Below, piece after piece: positions 1-5,524 of a stretch of 7,738 nucleotides of DNA (position 1 is the stretch's first letter; each line of letters opens with the position of its first letter). The notes beneath the pieces were generated by a model. It saw only the letters and a program-made list of their open reading frames with translations, had not been told where the DNA came from and searched no databases. Where the stretch lies: positions 1 through 7,738 of the forward strand of contig CAJPSL010000018.1 of NCBI GenBank assembly GCA_905373315.1, read 5' to 3'. The position numbers were made by a program, and so were the translations under genes. Source of the DNA: Candidatus Saccharimonadota bacterium. Lineage in GTDB: Bacteria; Patescibacteriota; Saccharimonadia; Saccharimonadales; Saccharimonadaceae.

Positions 1-25
1 CTGTAAGGTAAGGATGGGTCTACAA

Positions 26-44
26 GACATCTACCGGTAATGTC
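26..44. repeat. 19-base imperfect palindrome upstream of the G5/3D gene
   Basis: GACAT at 26-30 pairs with ATGTC at 40-44, and the centre TACCGGTA at 32-39 is a perfect 8-base palindrome; only c31 is unpaired. It lies 20 bases before the start codon of the first gene, where a repressor operator or a leader hairpin could sit. A second, overlapping possibility is CTACC (31-35) pairing with GGTAG (46-50). No T-run follows, so it is not an intrinsic terminator. I do not recognise it as the site of any known regulator. Confidence 0.4.
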
Positions 45-64
45 AGGTAGCCTTTAGGAATTAC

Positions 65-766
65 ATGAAGCGGTATTGGTTTTTACTAAAAACTCCAAAA
101 GTAGCAGTGACGATAACAGGGCTGATGGCTGCAGTGGCATTAACTGTCTTTTTGGCGGTATCGTCAGTCCAGAGAAGACTCACTCAAAATACCGAAAGAG
201 AATCAGTTCACGAATATACCGTCATCACCGAAGAGCCGGTCCAGTTTGAGGTACAATCAGCAAAAAGTTACGCACACGCCGTTGGTTTTAAACAGGTGCA
301 ACAGGCGGGTGCTGTTGGCTCTAAACAAGTAACACACAGCGTGAAAGTGAAGGGTGATGGCACAGAAATTGCAAAAAATAAAGTTGCTGAACAAATTACC
401 AATCAGCCCGTGGCACAGATAGAGATTGTTGGTGCCAGGTTGCCTAATGCTTTAACTAAAGCCAAAAGTACCCAGCAGTTTACCGACTCACGGGGCATAT
501 CACACCGCGAAACCTACTATGACCTGCCGATGAATGTCGTCATCAATGCCTGCGGCGGCGGTGGTTATACCGTGCGGGCAGACGGCGCTAAAGTGGACAA
601 GGATGGCTACATTTTGGTGGCGGCAAATTATGGTAATTATCCGCGCTGCTCGGTAGTGGAAACCAGCATGGGTCCTGGCAAGGTGTATGATACCGGCGGC
701 TTTGCCGTGCGTCATCCGCACGGGTTTGACCTGGCGACTGACTGGACGAACGGGGACGGACGTTAG
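65..766 (+). CDS. membrane-anchored G5 domain protein with C-terminal 3D-like domain (YabE/Rpf-like)
   Basis: This is a 233-residue cell-envelope protein. A basic start (MKRYWFLLK) leads into one hydrophobic segment at about residues 12-32, a signal anchor or uncleaved signal peptide. Residues about 49-125 have the pattern of a G5 domain (YTVITEEPVQFEVQSAKSY ... GVGSK-like AGAVGSKQVT ... QPVAQIEIVGAR), a fold linked to peptidoglycan or glycan binding. Residues about 150-233 resemble the 3D double-psi beta-barrel domain, with YDTGG (D209) and FDLATDW (D222, D226); the barrel is related to lytic transglycosylases. C163 and C195 could form an extracytoplasmic disulfide. The layout matches YabE and Rpf-like wall proteins, but there is no lysozyme-like domain. 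AGGA at 56-59 is a good ribosome binding site for the ATG at 65. The stop directly abuts the rsmA start, a neighbourhood also seen for yabE and rpfB. The G5 call is firm; the 3D call is by motif and moderately sure. Its enzymatic activity is unproven. Confidence 0.8.
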   Translation: MKRYWFLLKTPKVAVTITGLMAAVALTVFLAVSSVQRRLTQNTERESVHEYTVITEEPVQFEVQSAKSYAHAVGFKQVQQAGAVGSKQVTHSVKVKGDGTEIAKNKVAEQITNQPVAQIEIVGARLPNALTKAKSTQQFTDSRGISHRETYYDLPMNVVINACGGGGYTVRADGAKVDKDGYILVAANYGNYPRCSVVETSMGPGKVYDTGGFAVRHPHGFDLATDWTNGDGR

Positions 767-1555
767 ATGGCGTCAGCGCGTGGGCCGAAAAAAGAATTAG
801 GCCAGCACTGGCTGCGCGACCCAGAGGTTTTGGCAGAGATTGCTGAGGCGGCGGAGCTGAGCAAAGATGATGTGGTTTTGGAGATTGGGCCAGGACTTGG
901 CACGTTGACCAGCCGGTTGTTGGCGCGAGCCGGGCGCGTGGTGGCAGTAGAATTTGACGCGGATTTGGCGCGCAAGTTACCAGGACAATTTCCTGGTAAA
1001 AACCTGGAAGTTATCAACGAAGATATTTTGCAGTTTAATTTGAATCAGCTGCCGAAGGGCTATAAAGTAGTTGCCAATGTGCCATACTACATCACGAGCA
1101 AAATTGTTGAAAAGTTGATGACAGCGGAAAATAAGCCGAGCTTGGCGGTGCTGTTGGTACAGAAAGAGGTCGCCCAGCGCATCGCGGCGGAGCCTGGCGA
1201 AATGAGCATTTTAGCGGTCAGCGCGCAACTGTTTGCCGAGGCAGAACTCGATATTGAAGTACCGCGGCAGTTTTTCACGCCACCGCCGAAAGTTGATTCG
1301 CAGGTGGTGGTATTGAGGACTCGCACCAAACCACTAGTCGCCCCTGAATACCACAAAGATTTTTTCCGTGTTGTCAAAGCTGGTTTTTCGGCTAAGCGTA
1401 AAAAACTGCGCTCCAGTTTGAGCGGCGGACTGGGTGTTAGTAAAGATACCGCCGAACAGCTGCTAAAAAAGGCTGGCATTTCTCCTGATGCTCGTGCCGA
1501 AGATTTGGCGATTGCAGATTGGCAGCGGTTGCTCAAAGAATGGCGGGTGCGATGA
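767..1555 (+). CDS. rsmA: 16S rRNA (adenine1518-N6/adenine1519-N6)-dimethyltransferase RsmA/KsgA
   Basis: RsmA uses S-adenosylmethionine to dimethylate two adjacent adenines in the 3'-terminal helix of 16S rRNA, a late checkpoint in 30S assembly in the cytoplasm. The family signature is complete: KKELGQHWL at residues 8-16 (usual form KKSLGQNFL or GQHFL), SAM motif I EIGPGLGTLT at 39-48, the ribose-binding acidic residue in VVAVEFD (E62), NED at 84-86, and the catalytic NVPYY at 104-108 (usual NLPYY). QKEVAQRIAA and FFTPPPKVDS follow, then the helical C-terminal domain. At 262 residues it is close to the usual length of about 270. The start codon immediately follows the TAG of the preceding gene with no spacer, so translation is probably coupled; GGA at 758-760 is only a weak Shine-Dalgarno. 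Its stop overlaps the ATG of the next gene as ATGA. Confidence 0.97.
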   Translation: MASARGPKKELGQHWLRDPEVLAEIAEAAELSKDDVVLEIGPGLGTLTSRLLARAGRVVAVEFDADLARKLPGQFPGKNLEVINEDILQFNLNQLPKGYKVVANVPYYITSKIVEKLMTAENKPSLAVLLVQKEVAQRIAAEPGEMSILAVSAQLFAEAELDIEVPRQFFTPPPKVDSQVVVLRTRTKPLVAPEYHKDFFRVVKAGFSAKRKKLRSSLSGGLGVSKDTAEQLLKKAGISPDARAEDLAIADWQRLLKEWRVR

Positions 1556-2290
1556 TTGCAGCAGATCAGCCGACGTGTTTTCCGTCTGATCTGTTGGTTG
1601 CGGTTTCGTCGAAAGACGACGGTACCATGCTCAACCGTATTCGTGCGCCACGTAGCTGAGGTGCTGGACAATCGGTGGCGGTTTTGCGATCAAATTGGCG
1701 TTAATTACGACGACGTTGTCTATCACGTAATTTCGTATGACCAAGGACAAACGTTTGATGCCATCGCTGACGTTACTGAAGCTGACACGACTCGACATAA
1801 CAGCGAGGGGATTTTTGCTGACGCGCTCTATACTGAAGCGGTTGGTGTCGGTTTATTCTTGCCAGTGGCGGACTGTATCGCCACCGCCATTTATGATCCA
1901 AAGCGTCGGGCGCTGATGTTGGTGCATTTGGGTCGGCATTCGACGGTTGCGCAGTTAATGTCTCGGGCAGTTCGGTATTTTGTCGAGCGCGGCAGCCAGG
2001 CAAAAGAGCTGCAAATTTGGATGTCGCCAAGCATCACGCAGAAAAATTACTGTATGGATTATTTTGATCATACAAATGATACGAATTGGCAAAATTTCTA
2101 TCGTCAAACGGCTGACGGAATTTATCTGGACATGCAAGGATTCAATCGTTCGCTGGCTGTCCGGGCGGGCGTTCCTGCTGACAATATTTTCATCTCGCCA
2201 ATCGACACCGCAGATGATCCGAACTATTTTTCACATTCAGCTGGTGATACGGCGGGGCGAATTGCAGTGGTAGCAATGATGCGTGGATGA
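1552..2290 (+). CDS. laccase-domain (YfiH/YlmD, DUF152) protein, interrupted by a +1 frameshift
   Basis: Relatives are Cu/Zn proteins with reported polyphenol oxidase or purine nucleosidase activity. The natural start is the ATG at 1552, overlapping the rsmA stop as ATGA. It opens a frame reading MIAADQ ... LLVAVSSKDDGTMLNRI, which looks like the family's first strand, but this frame ends at TGA 1657-1659. The rest of the domain lies in the +1 frame: RHVAEVLDNR, FLPVADCIA (the metal-site Cys), LMLVHLGRH, and the C-terminal YFSHSAGDTAGRIAVVAM, which matches the family's FSyRr...tGR ending. Joining the frames near 1633-1645 gives about 245 residues, the usual size. The uninterrupted +1-frame reading would start at TTG 1556, but its first 29 or so residues are basic, Cys/Arg-rich and unlike the family. 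The metal site is also atypical: HAGWRG appears as HLGRHS, and the QVHG motif seems replaced by HVIS. It could be a sequencing or assembly indel, a real pseudogene, or less likely recoding. Confidence 0.8.
1559..1596 (+). other. stem-loop just inside the start of the laccase-domain gene
   Basis: CAGATCAG (1562-1569) and CTGATCTG (1586-1593) are perfect inverted repeats. Pairing extends outward through G1561-U1594, A1560-U1595 and C1559-G1596 to an 11-pair stem with one G-U. The loop is 16 bases and can close by two further C-G/G-C pairs. It begins three bases after the rsmA stop codon. There is no T-run, so a simple intrinsic terminator is unlikely; an mRNA-stability or attenuation role is possible. 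Confidence 0.5.
1633..1645 (+). other. inferred frameshift point in the laccase-domain gene
   Basis: Family-like sequence leaves frame 1 after GTMLNRI (the last codon, ATT, at 1639-1641) and resumes in the +1 frame at VRH (GTG from 1643). One base must therefore be skipped, or one extra base is present, in about 1633-1645. No slippery heptamer is visible, and the codons are not a prfB-like CTT-TGA. A GC-rich inverted repeat, CGCCAC (1646-1651) with GTGGCG (1675-1680), follows directly, but with a 23-base loop. Confidence 0.65.
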
Positions 2291-2311
2291 GCCCTCGGCG
2301 AACGCATATCG

Positions 2312-2340
2312 GTGAAAATTGTTCCAGATAATGATACAAT
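2312..2340 (+). promoter_or_regulatory. extended -10 promoter for metG, predicted leaderless start
   Basis: GTGAAA at 2312-2317 matches the -35 consensus TTGACA at 4 of 6 positions. After a 17-base spacer comes TACAAT (2335-2340, 5 of 6 with TATAAT), preceded by the TG of an extended -10 (TGATACAAT, 2332-2340). Transcription would begin about 7 bases later, at 2347-2348, which is the ATG of metG. The 57-base gap after the laccase-domain gene is the longest complete intergenic gap in the window. Confidence 0.65.
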
Positions 2341-2347
2341 GAGTAGC

Positions 2348-3859
2348 ATGACTAAACAACACGCCTATATCACTACTGCTATTCCTTATGTCAACGGTTT
2401 GCCACACATCGGACACGCCATGGACTATATGTTGGCGGACGTGTGGACGCGGTATCAGCGGCAAAACGGCCGCGAGGTGCGTTTCCAGACGGGTGTGGAT
2501 GAGCATGGCAATAAAATTGCTGCCAAAGCTGCCAGTCAAAATCAGACGCCTCAAGCCTATGTCGATCAAATGCACGGCAATTTTCAAAACATGATCGCTG
2601 AGTTGAATATTTCGGCGACCGATTTTATCCGCACGACTGATCCGCATCATGTTGGCGCGGTGCAATACATTTGGCGAAAACTTGCTGAGGCTGGCTATAT
2701 TTACAAAAGTACGTACGAAGGCTGGTACTGCCAAGGTTGTGAGGCGTTCGTCACTGACAAAGAAGCAGCTGAAAATAACGGCATTTGTCCCGACCACCAG
2801 TCACCATACCAACGGCTGAGCGAAGAGAATTATTATTTCAAAACCAGTGCTTTTTCGGAGAATATCCGCCAGGCCATTGAGTCAAACAAAATGAAAATTG
2901 TGCCAGAATTTCGCAAAAAAGAGTTTTTGGAATTGATGAAGGATGGCCTGAAAGATGTGTCAATTTCGCGTCCGCGAAAGAATCTGAGCTGGGGTGTGCC
3001 AGTGCCAGGCGATGACACGCAGGTGATGTATGTCTGGCTGGATGCGCTGAGTAATTACATAACGGTCATCGGCTATCCTGACCGTTCAGAAGAGTGGCAG
3101 AGTTATTGGCCAGCAAATGTGCAGGTGATTGGTAAGGATATCCTTCGCTTCCACGCTGGGATTTGGCCGGCGATGCTGATGGCGCTGGATTTGCCGCTGC
3201 CAAAGGTGTTACTAGTGCATGGCTTTATCAACGTTGGTGGCGCCAAAATGAGTAAGAGTCTCGGTAATGGTGTCGGTCCAGCTGATATCATCCCGCACTA
3301 TGGCGTTGAAGCCTTTCGCTATTATTTCCTGCGCCACGTGCCAACTCAGGACGACGGCGACTTTACGTGGGAGAAATTTGAAGCCGCCTATAACGGCGAA
3401 CTGGGTAATGACCTGGGTAATTTGGTGCAGCGCGTGGCCAAGATGGTGCAGTCGTATCAGGCAGGTGTCATTGGCGATGCGCCGCAGGCTGAACACGACA
3501 TGGGCCCATACCGCCACTTCATGGAGAGCTTTGCTTTCAATCAGGCCATGGATGAAATTTGGCAAATTATCCGTGCGCTAAATCAGTACATTGAGCGTGT
3601 CCAGCCGTGGCAGGTTGCCAAAAAGCGCGCTAAGGACCCAGAAGCGGAAGCACACTTAGGCGAGATTTTAGCGTATGCTTGTGGTACGTTGCTGCAAGTG
3701 TCTGATATGCTTCGCCCATTCATGCCACAAACTGCTGAGAAGATTCATGAGATGTTTGCCAGTGGCGTCGTGCCGTCACAGTTGACGCCACTATTTCCAC
3801 GCAAATATCTCCACACGCCTGATCCACGTGCGCCAAAAGTAGAAACCCAAGGAAAATAA
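2348..3859 (+). CDS. metG: methionyl-tRNA synthetase
   Basis: This class I synthetase charges tRNA-Met with methionine using ATP, in the cytoplasm. The ATG at 2348 gives 503 residues beginning MTKQHAYITTAIPYVNG, exactly the family opening. The longer reading from GTG 2312 would translate the promoter and is rejected. The HIGH motif is H20-I-G-H23. A zinc knuckle uses C128, C131, C147 and H150. WLDALSNYI (230-238) belongs to the catalytic core, and KMSKS is at 300-304. The anticodon-binding helical domain follows to about residue 470, and the protein ends soon after. The C-terminal tRNA-binding (EMAP-like) domain of longer MetRS forms is absent, as in many short bacterial MetRS. No Shine-Dalgarno precedes the ATG, which agrees with a leaderless mRNA. 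tatD begins two bases after its stop, so the two are co-transcribed. In Bacillus and mycobacteria metS and tatD are also adjacent. Confidence 0.97.
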   Translation: MTKQHAYITTAIPYVNGLPHIGHAMDYMLADVWTRYQRQNGREVRFQTGVDEHGNKIAAKAASQNQTPQAYVDQMHGNFQNMIAELNISATDFIRTTDPHHVGAVQYIWRKLAEAGYIYKSTYEGWYCQGCEAFVTDKEAAENNGICPDHQSPYQRLSEENYYFKTSAFSENIRQAIESNKMKIVPEFRKKEFLELMKDGLKDVSISRPRKNLSWGVPVPGDDTQVMYVWLDALSNYITVIGYPDRSEEWQSYWPANVQVIGKDILRFHAGIWPAMLMALDLPLPKVLLVHGFINVGGAKMSKSLGNGVGPADIIPHYGVEAFRYYFLRHVPTQDDGDFTWEKFEAAYNGELGNDLGNLVQRVAKMVQSYQAGVIGDAPQAEHDMGPYRHFMESFAFNQAMDEIWQIIRALNQYIERVQPWQVAKKRAKDPEAEAHLGEILAYACGTLLQVSDMLRPFMPQTAEKIHEMFASGVVPSQLTPLFPRKYLHTPDPRAPKVETQGK

Positions 3860-3861
3860 CT

Positions 3862-4680
3862 ATGAATTCAGTAGCGGAGCATCACACGGCGACAGATTTG
3901 CGTTTGATCGATTCGCATTGCCATGTGCACGACACTGAGTTCTTCACGGATAGTCGTGAGGGATTATACCAGCAGTCAATCGCAGCGGGCATCGGCATGA
4001 TTTGTGTTGGCACTGACCAGCGCAGTAGTCATCAAGCAGTGGAATTTGCCGCGAATCGCGACTATACTTGGGCGGCAGTTGGCGTTCATCCGCACGACAG
4101 CAAAGATGGCTGGGGTGAGGTGGAGCAACTGCTTAAAAGTAGAGAGGATAATTCACCAATTGTGGCGATTGGCGAGATCGGGCTTGATTATTATTACAAT
4201 CACAGCCCGCGCGATGTGCAGATCCAGGCGCTGGAGGCGCAGCTGCAGTTGGCGGTGGATTATGATCTGCCGGTTAGTTTTCATATTCGCGATGGCGCGC
4301 CCGACCAGCCGTCGGTGTGGGATGACTTTTGGCCGATTTTTGATAATTTCCATGGCGTACGCGGTGTTCTGCATAGCTTCACTGATACGCGTCGCAATTT
4401 GGAGAAGGGATTTGCCCGCGGGCTGTATGTTGGTTTGAATGGCATTAGCACGTTTACCAAAGACCAAACGCAGCGAGAATTGTTCGCTTCTATCCCGCTG
4501 GAGCGATTATTACTAGAAACTGATGCGCCATTCTTGACACCAAAGCCATTTCGTGGTAAGATGAATAAGCCAGAATATGTGGAGTTGGTGGCAAAGTATT
4601 GGGCGGCGGAGCGCAAGCTGGCGCTTCACGACCTCGAAAAAGCAGCAACCGATAACACGGTAAAACTTTTTGGCTTGTAA
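3862..4680 (+). CDS. tatD: TatD-family metal-dependent hydrolase (probable DNase)
   Basis: TatD proteins are TIM-barrel metallohydrolases of the amidohydrolase superfamily; several are Mg-dependent 3'-5' DNases. All expected metal ligands are present in this 272-residue protein: the HxH pair H19/H21 (DSHCHVH), E105 in AIGEIGLDYYY, H141 in FHIRDG, H171 in LHSFTD, and D221 in ETDAPFLTP. GVHPHD (75-79) and the RGK (231-233) after the last ligand are further family marks. The length is slightly above the usual 255-265 because of about 13 extra N-terminal residues. AAGGA at 3849-3853, eight bases before the ATG at 3862, supports this start. The gene lies two bases after metG and 12 bases before the next gene. 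Substrate is unknown; a DNA or RNA repair or turnover role is the family default. Confidence 0.95.
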   Translation: MNSVAEHHTATDLRLIDSHCHVHDTEFFTDSREGLYQQSIAAGIGMICVGTDQRSSHQAVEFAANRDYTWAAVGVHPHDSKDGWGEVEQLLKSREDNSPIVAIGEIGLDYYYNHSPRDVQIQALEAQLQLAVDYDLPVSFHIRDGAPDQPSVWDDFWPIFDNFHGVRGVLHSFTDTRRNLEKGFARGLYVGLNGISTFTKDQTQRELFASIPLERLLLETDAPFLTPKPFRGKMNKPEYVELVAKYWAAERKLALHDLEKAATDNTVKLFGL

Positions 4681-4692
4681 AAGTGGAGAAAT

Positions 4693-5058
4693 ATGCGAGA
4701 GAACAACACGGGTACGTACGACAAAGAAGTTAATGCGGCGTTGGAAGCTGCCTCAAAAGAGGCAAATACGCTGAATTTTGAGGCTACTCCTGTCGGTCGT
4801 GCTGACAAGCTTGCTACGCATCAAAATGCCGACACTCGTTCACTATCAAGTGCTGCCATGCGTGACAGTACCGGTGAAAGTGAAGCATCAAACTTAGCCA
4901 AGTCAATGGAAGCTCCACAGACATTATTGATTGAATTCCCTAAACACCCCAAAGATCCCGTTGAAGCAGTGCGATATTCTAAGGAAATTGGTGAGTATCT
5001 GGCCAAAATGCGACAGACTGACTCTGTAACTAAAGCTGATTTTGAATTAGCAGCATAA
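4693..5058 (+). CDS. small hypothetical protein, unrecognised
   Basis: I do not recognise this 121-residue protein. It has no signal peptide, membrane segment or cysteine. Residues 1-75 are rich in Ala, Ser, Thr, Asn and charged residues (for example NAALEAASKEANTLN) and look helical or disordered. A short hydrophobic patch, TLLIEFPKHP (77-86), precedes a predicted helix, DPVEAVRYSKEIGEYLAKM (88-106). The protein is slightly acidic. Evidence that it is real: GGAGA at 4685-4689 before the ATG, a 12-base gap after tatD, a 13-base gap before the next gene, and no competing frame of better quality. Its stop codon TAA is built into the Shine-Dalgarno of the following gene, so the two are probably translated as a coupled pair. 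Function is unknown. Confidence 0.75.
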   Translation: MRENNTGTYDKEVNAALEAASKEANTLNFEATPVGRADKLATHQNADTRSLSSAAMRDSTGESEASNLAKSMEAPQTLLIEFPKHPKDPVEAVRYSKEIGEYLAKMRQTDSVTKADFELAA

Positions 5059-5063
5059 GGAGG
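5057..5063 (+). promoter_or_regulatory. consensus Shine-Dalgarno AAGGAGG
   Basis: This is a full anti-16S match eight bases before the ATG at 5072, overlapping the TAA stop (5056-5058) of the preceding gene. It is the strongest ribosome binding site in the window and fixes the start of the downstream gene. Confidence 0.85.
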
Positions 5064-5071
5064 TTTGGCAT

Positions 5072-5515
5072 ATGAGTAAGATTCTTAAAAAAGCTGCAAG
5101 CCTGGTTTTTGCAGACGAGTCGGTGAAGCCGTTGATGCGAATCCGGCGTAAAGACCGACCAGCTAAGCCGCTGACCGAGCGGCAGTTGATTCAGATGGAG
5201 AGCCAAATTGGTGCGACGATTTTTGGTGATAAGCCTGAACATGTGCAGCGCCGAGAATTTTTCAACCTGGATGAGAAAACGTGGATTTGGTATGAAGAAG
5301 TGGTTGGTGCTGATGGCAAAGTGCAAGAATTGACGACCAAATATGAGATCCAGGAAAAGGGCGTGTTGAAGGTTCAGCCAAACTATCAGTACAGCTACCT
5401 GGAAGGCGAGGAATTACACAACTTTGTCTTGGCGGTGAAAGAGTATTATGAGCGTGTTTCGCGCAAATTATATAAACAAGATCCAGACACTGGCAAACCT
5501 TTGCAAGTGGTATAA
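5072..5515 (+). CDS. hypothetical protein, unrecognised, probably cytoplasmic alpha/beta
   Basis: I do not recognise this 147-residue protein. It has a basic N-terminal third (LKKAAS ... RIRRKDRPAKPLTERQ), a central part that alternates like beta strands with aromatic residues (FFNLDEKTWIWYEE at 63-76, TTKYEIQEKGVLKVQPNYQYSY at about 88-109, written here only as landmarks), and a C-terminal helix (LHNFVLAVKEYYERVSRKLY). There is no signal peptide, membrane segment or cysteine, so it is probably a soluble cytoplasmic protein. The start at 5072 is supported by a perfect Shine-Dalgarno eight bases upstream. It follows the small gene at 4693 by 13 bases. Its last codons overlap the promoter of the cysteine desulfurase: the TAA stop (5513-5515) lies inside the TATAAT box. 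The good ribosome binding site and clean frame argue that it is a genuine, well-translated gene. Function is unknown. Confidence 0.8.
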   Translation: MSKILKKAASLVFADESVKPLMRIRRKDRPAKPLTERQLIQMESQIGATIFGDKPEHVQRREFFNLDEKTWIWYEEVVGADGKVQELTTKYEIQEKGVLKVQPNYQYSYLEGEELHNFVLAVKEYYERVSRKLYKQDPDTGKPLQVV

Positions 5516-5516
5516 T
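5490..5516 (+). promoter_or_regulatory. extended -10 promoter for the cysteine desulfurase operon
   Basis: TGGTATAAT at 5508-5516 is a perfect extended -10 (TGnTATAAT). A possible -35, CTGGCA at 5490-5495, matches TTGACA at 4 of 6 positions but with a short 15-base spacer; extended -10 promoters often manage without one. Transcription would begin about 7-9 bases downstream, at 5523-5525, on or next to the GTG start at 5525. The element lies inside the 3' end of the upstream gene. Confidence 0.7.
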
Positions 5517-5524
5517 AGATAGCA

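Noticed and set aside
1657..1659. TGA in the laccase-domain gene read as glycine (UGA recoding as in Gracilibacteria)
   Set aside because: Continuing past this TGA in the same frame gives no family-like sequence, and TGA ends rsmA, the desulfurase and the YdcF-like gene normally. The matching sequence is in the +1 frame.
1651..1660. prfB-like programmed +1 shift at the TGA
   Set aside because: The codon before the stop is AGC, which cannot re-pair after a +1 slip as CTT does in prfB. Family-like residues (RHVA) already lie in the +1 frame before this point.
1087..1671. Long open frame on the - strand opposite rsmA (194 residues)
   Set aside because: It lies opposite a certain gene, has Ser/Arg/Cys-rich composition with no motifs, and no plausible ribosome binding site was noted. 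It is a shadow of codon bias.
2339..2341. In-frame ATG at 2339 as metG start
   Set aside because: It overlaps the -10 box, so it would precede the predicted transcript start. ATG 2348 gives the standard family N terminus.
2237..2797. Open frame on the - strand opposite metG (186 residues)
   Set aside because: It overlaps the catalytic start of MetRS and its promoter, and shows no domain-like sequence. Shadow frame.
5094..5114. CTGCAA ... TTGCAG inverted repeat flanked by A and T runs, possible terminator
   Set aside because: It lies inside the first codons of a well-supported gene, has only a six-pair stem, and the T-run is in the loop side rather than after the stem.
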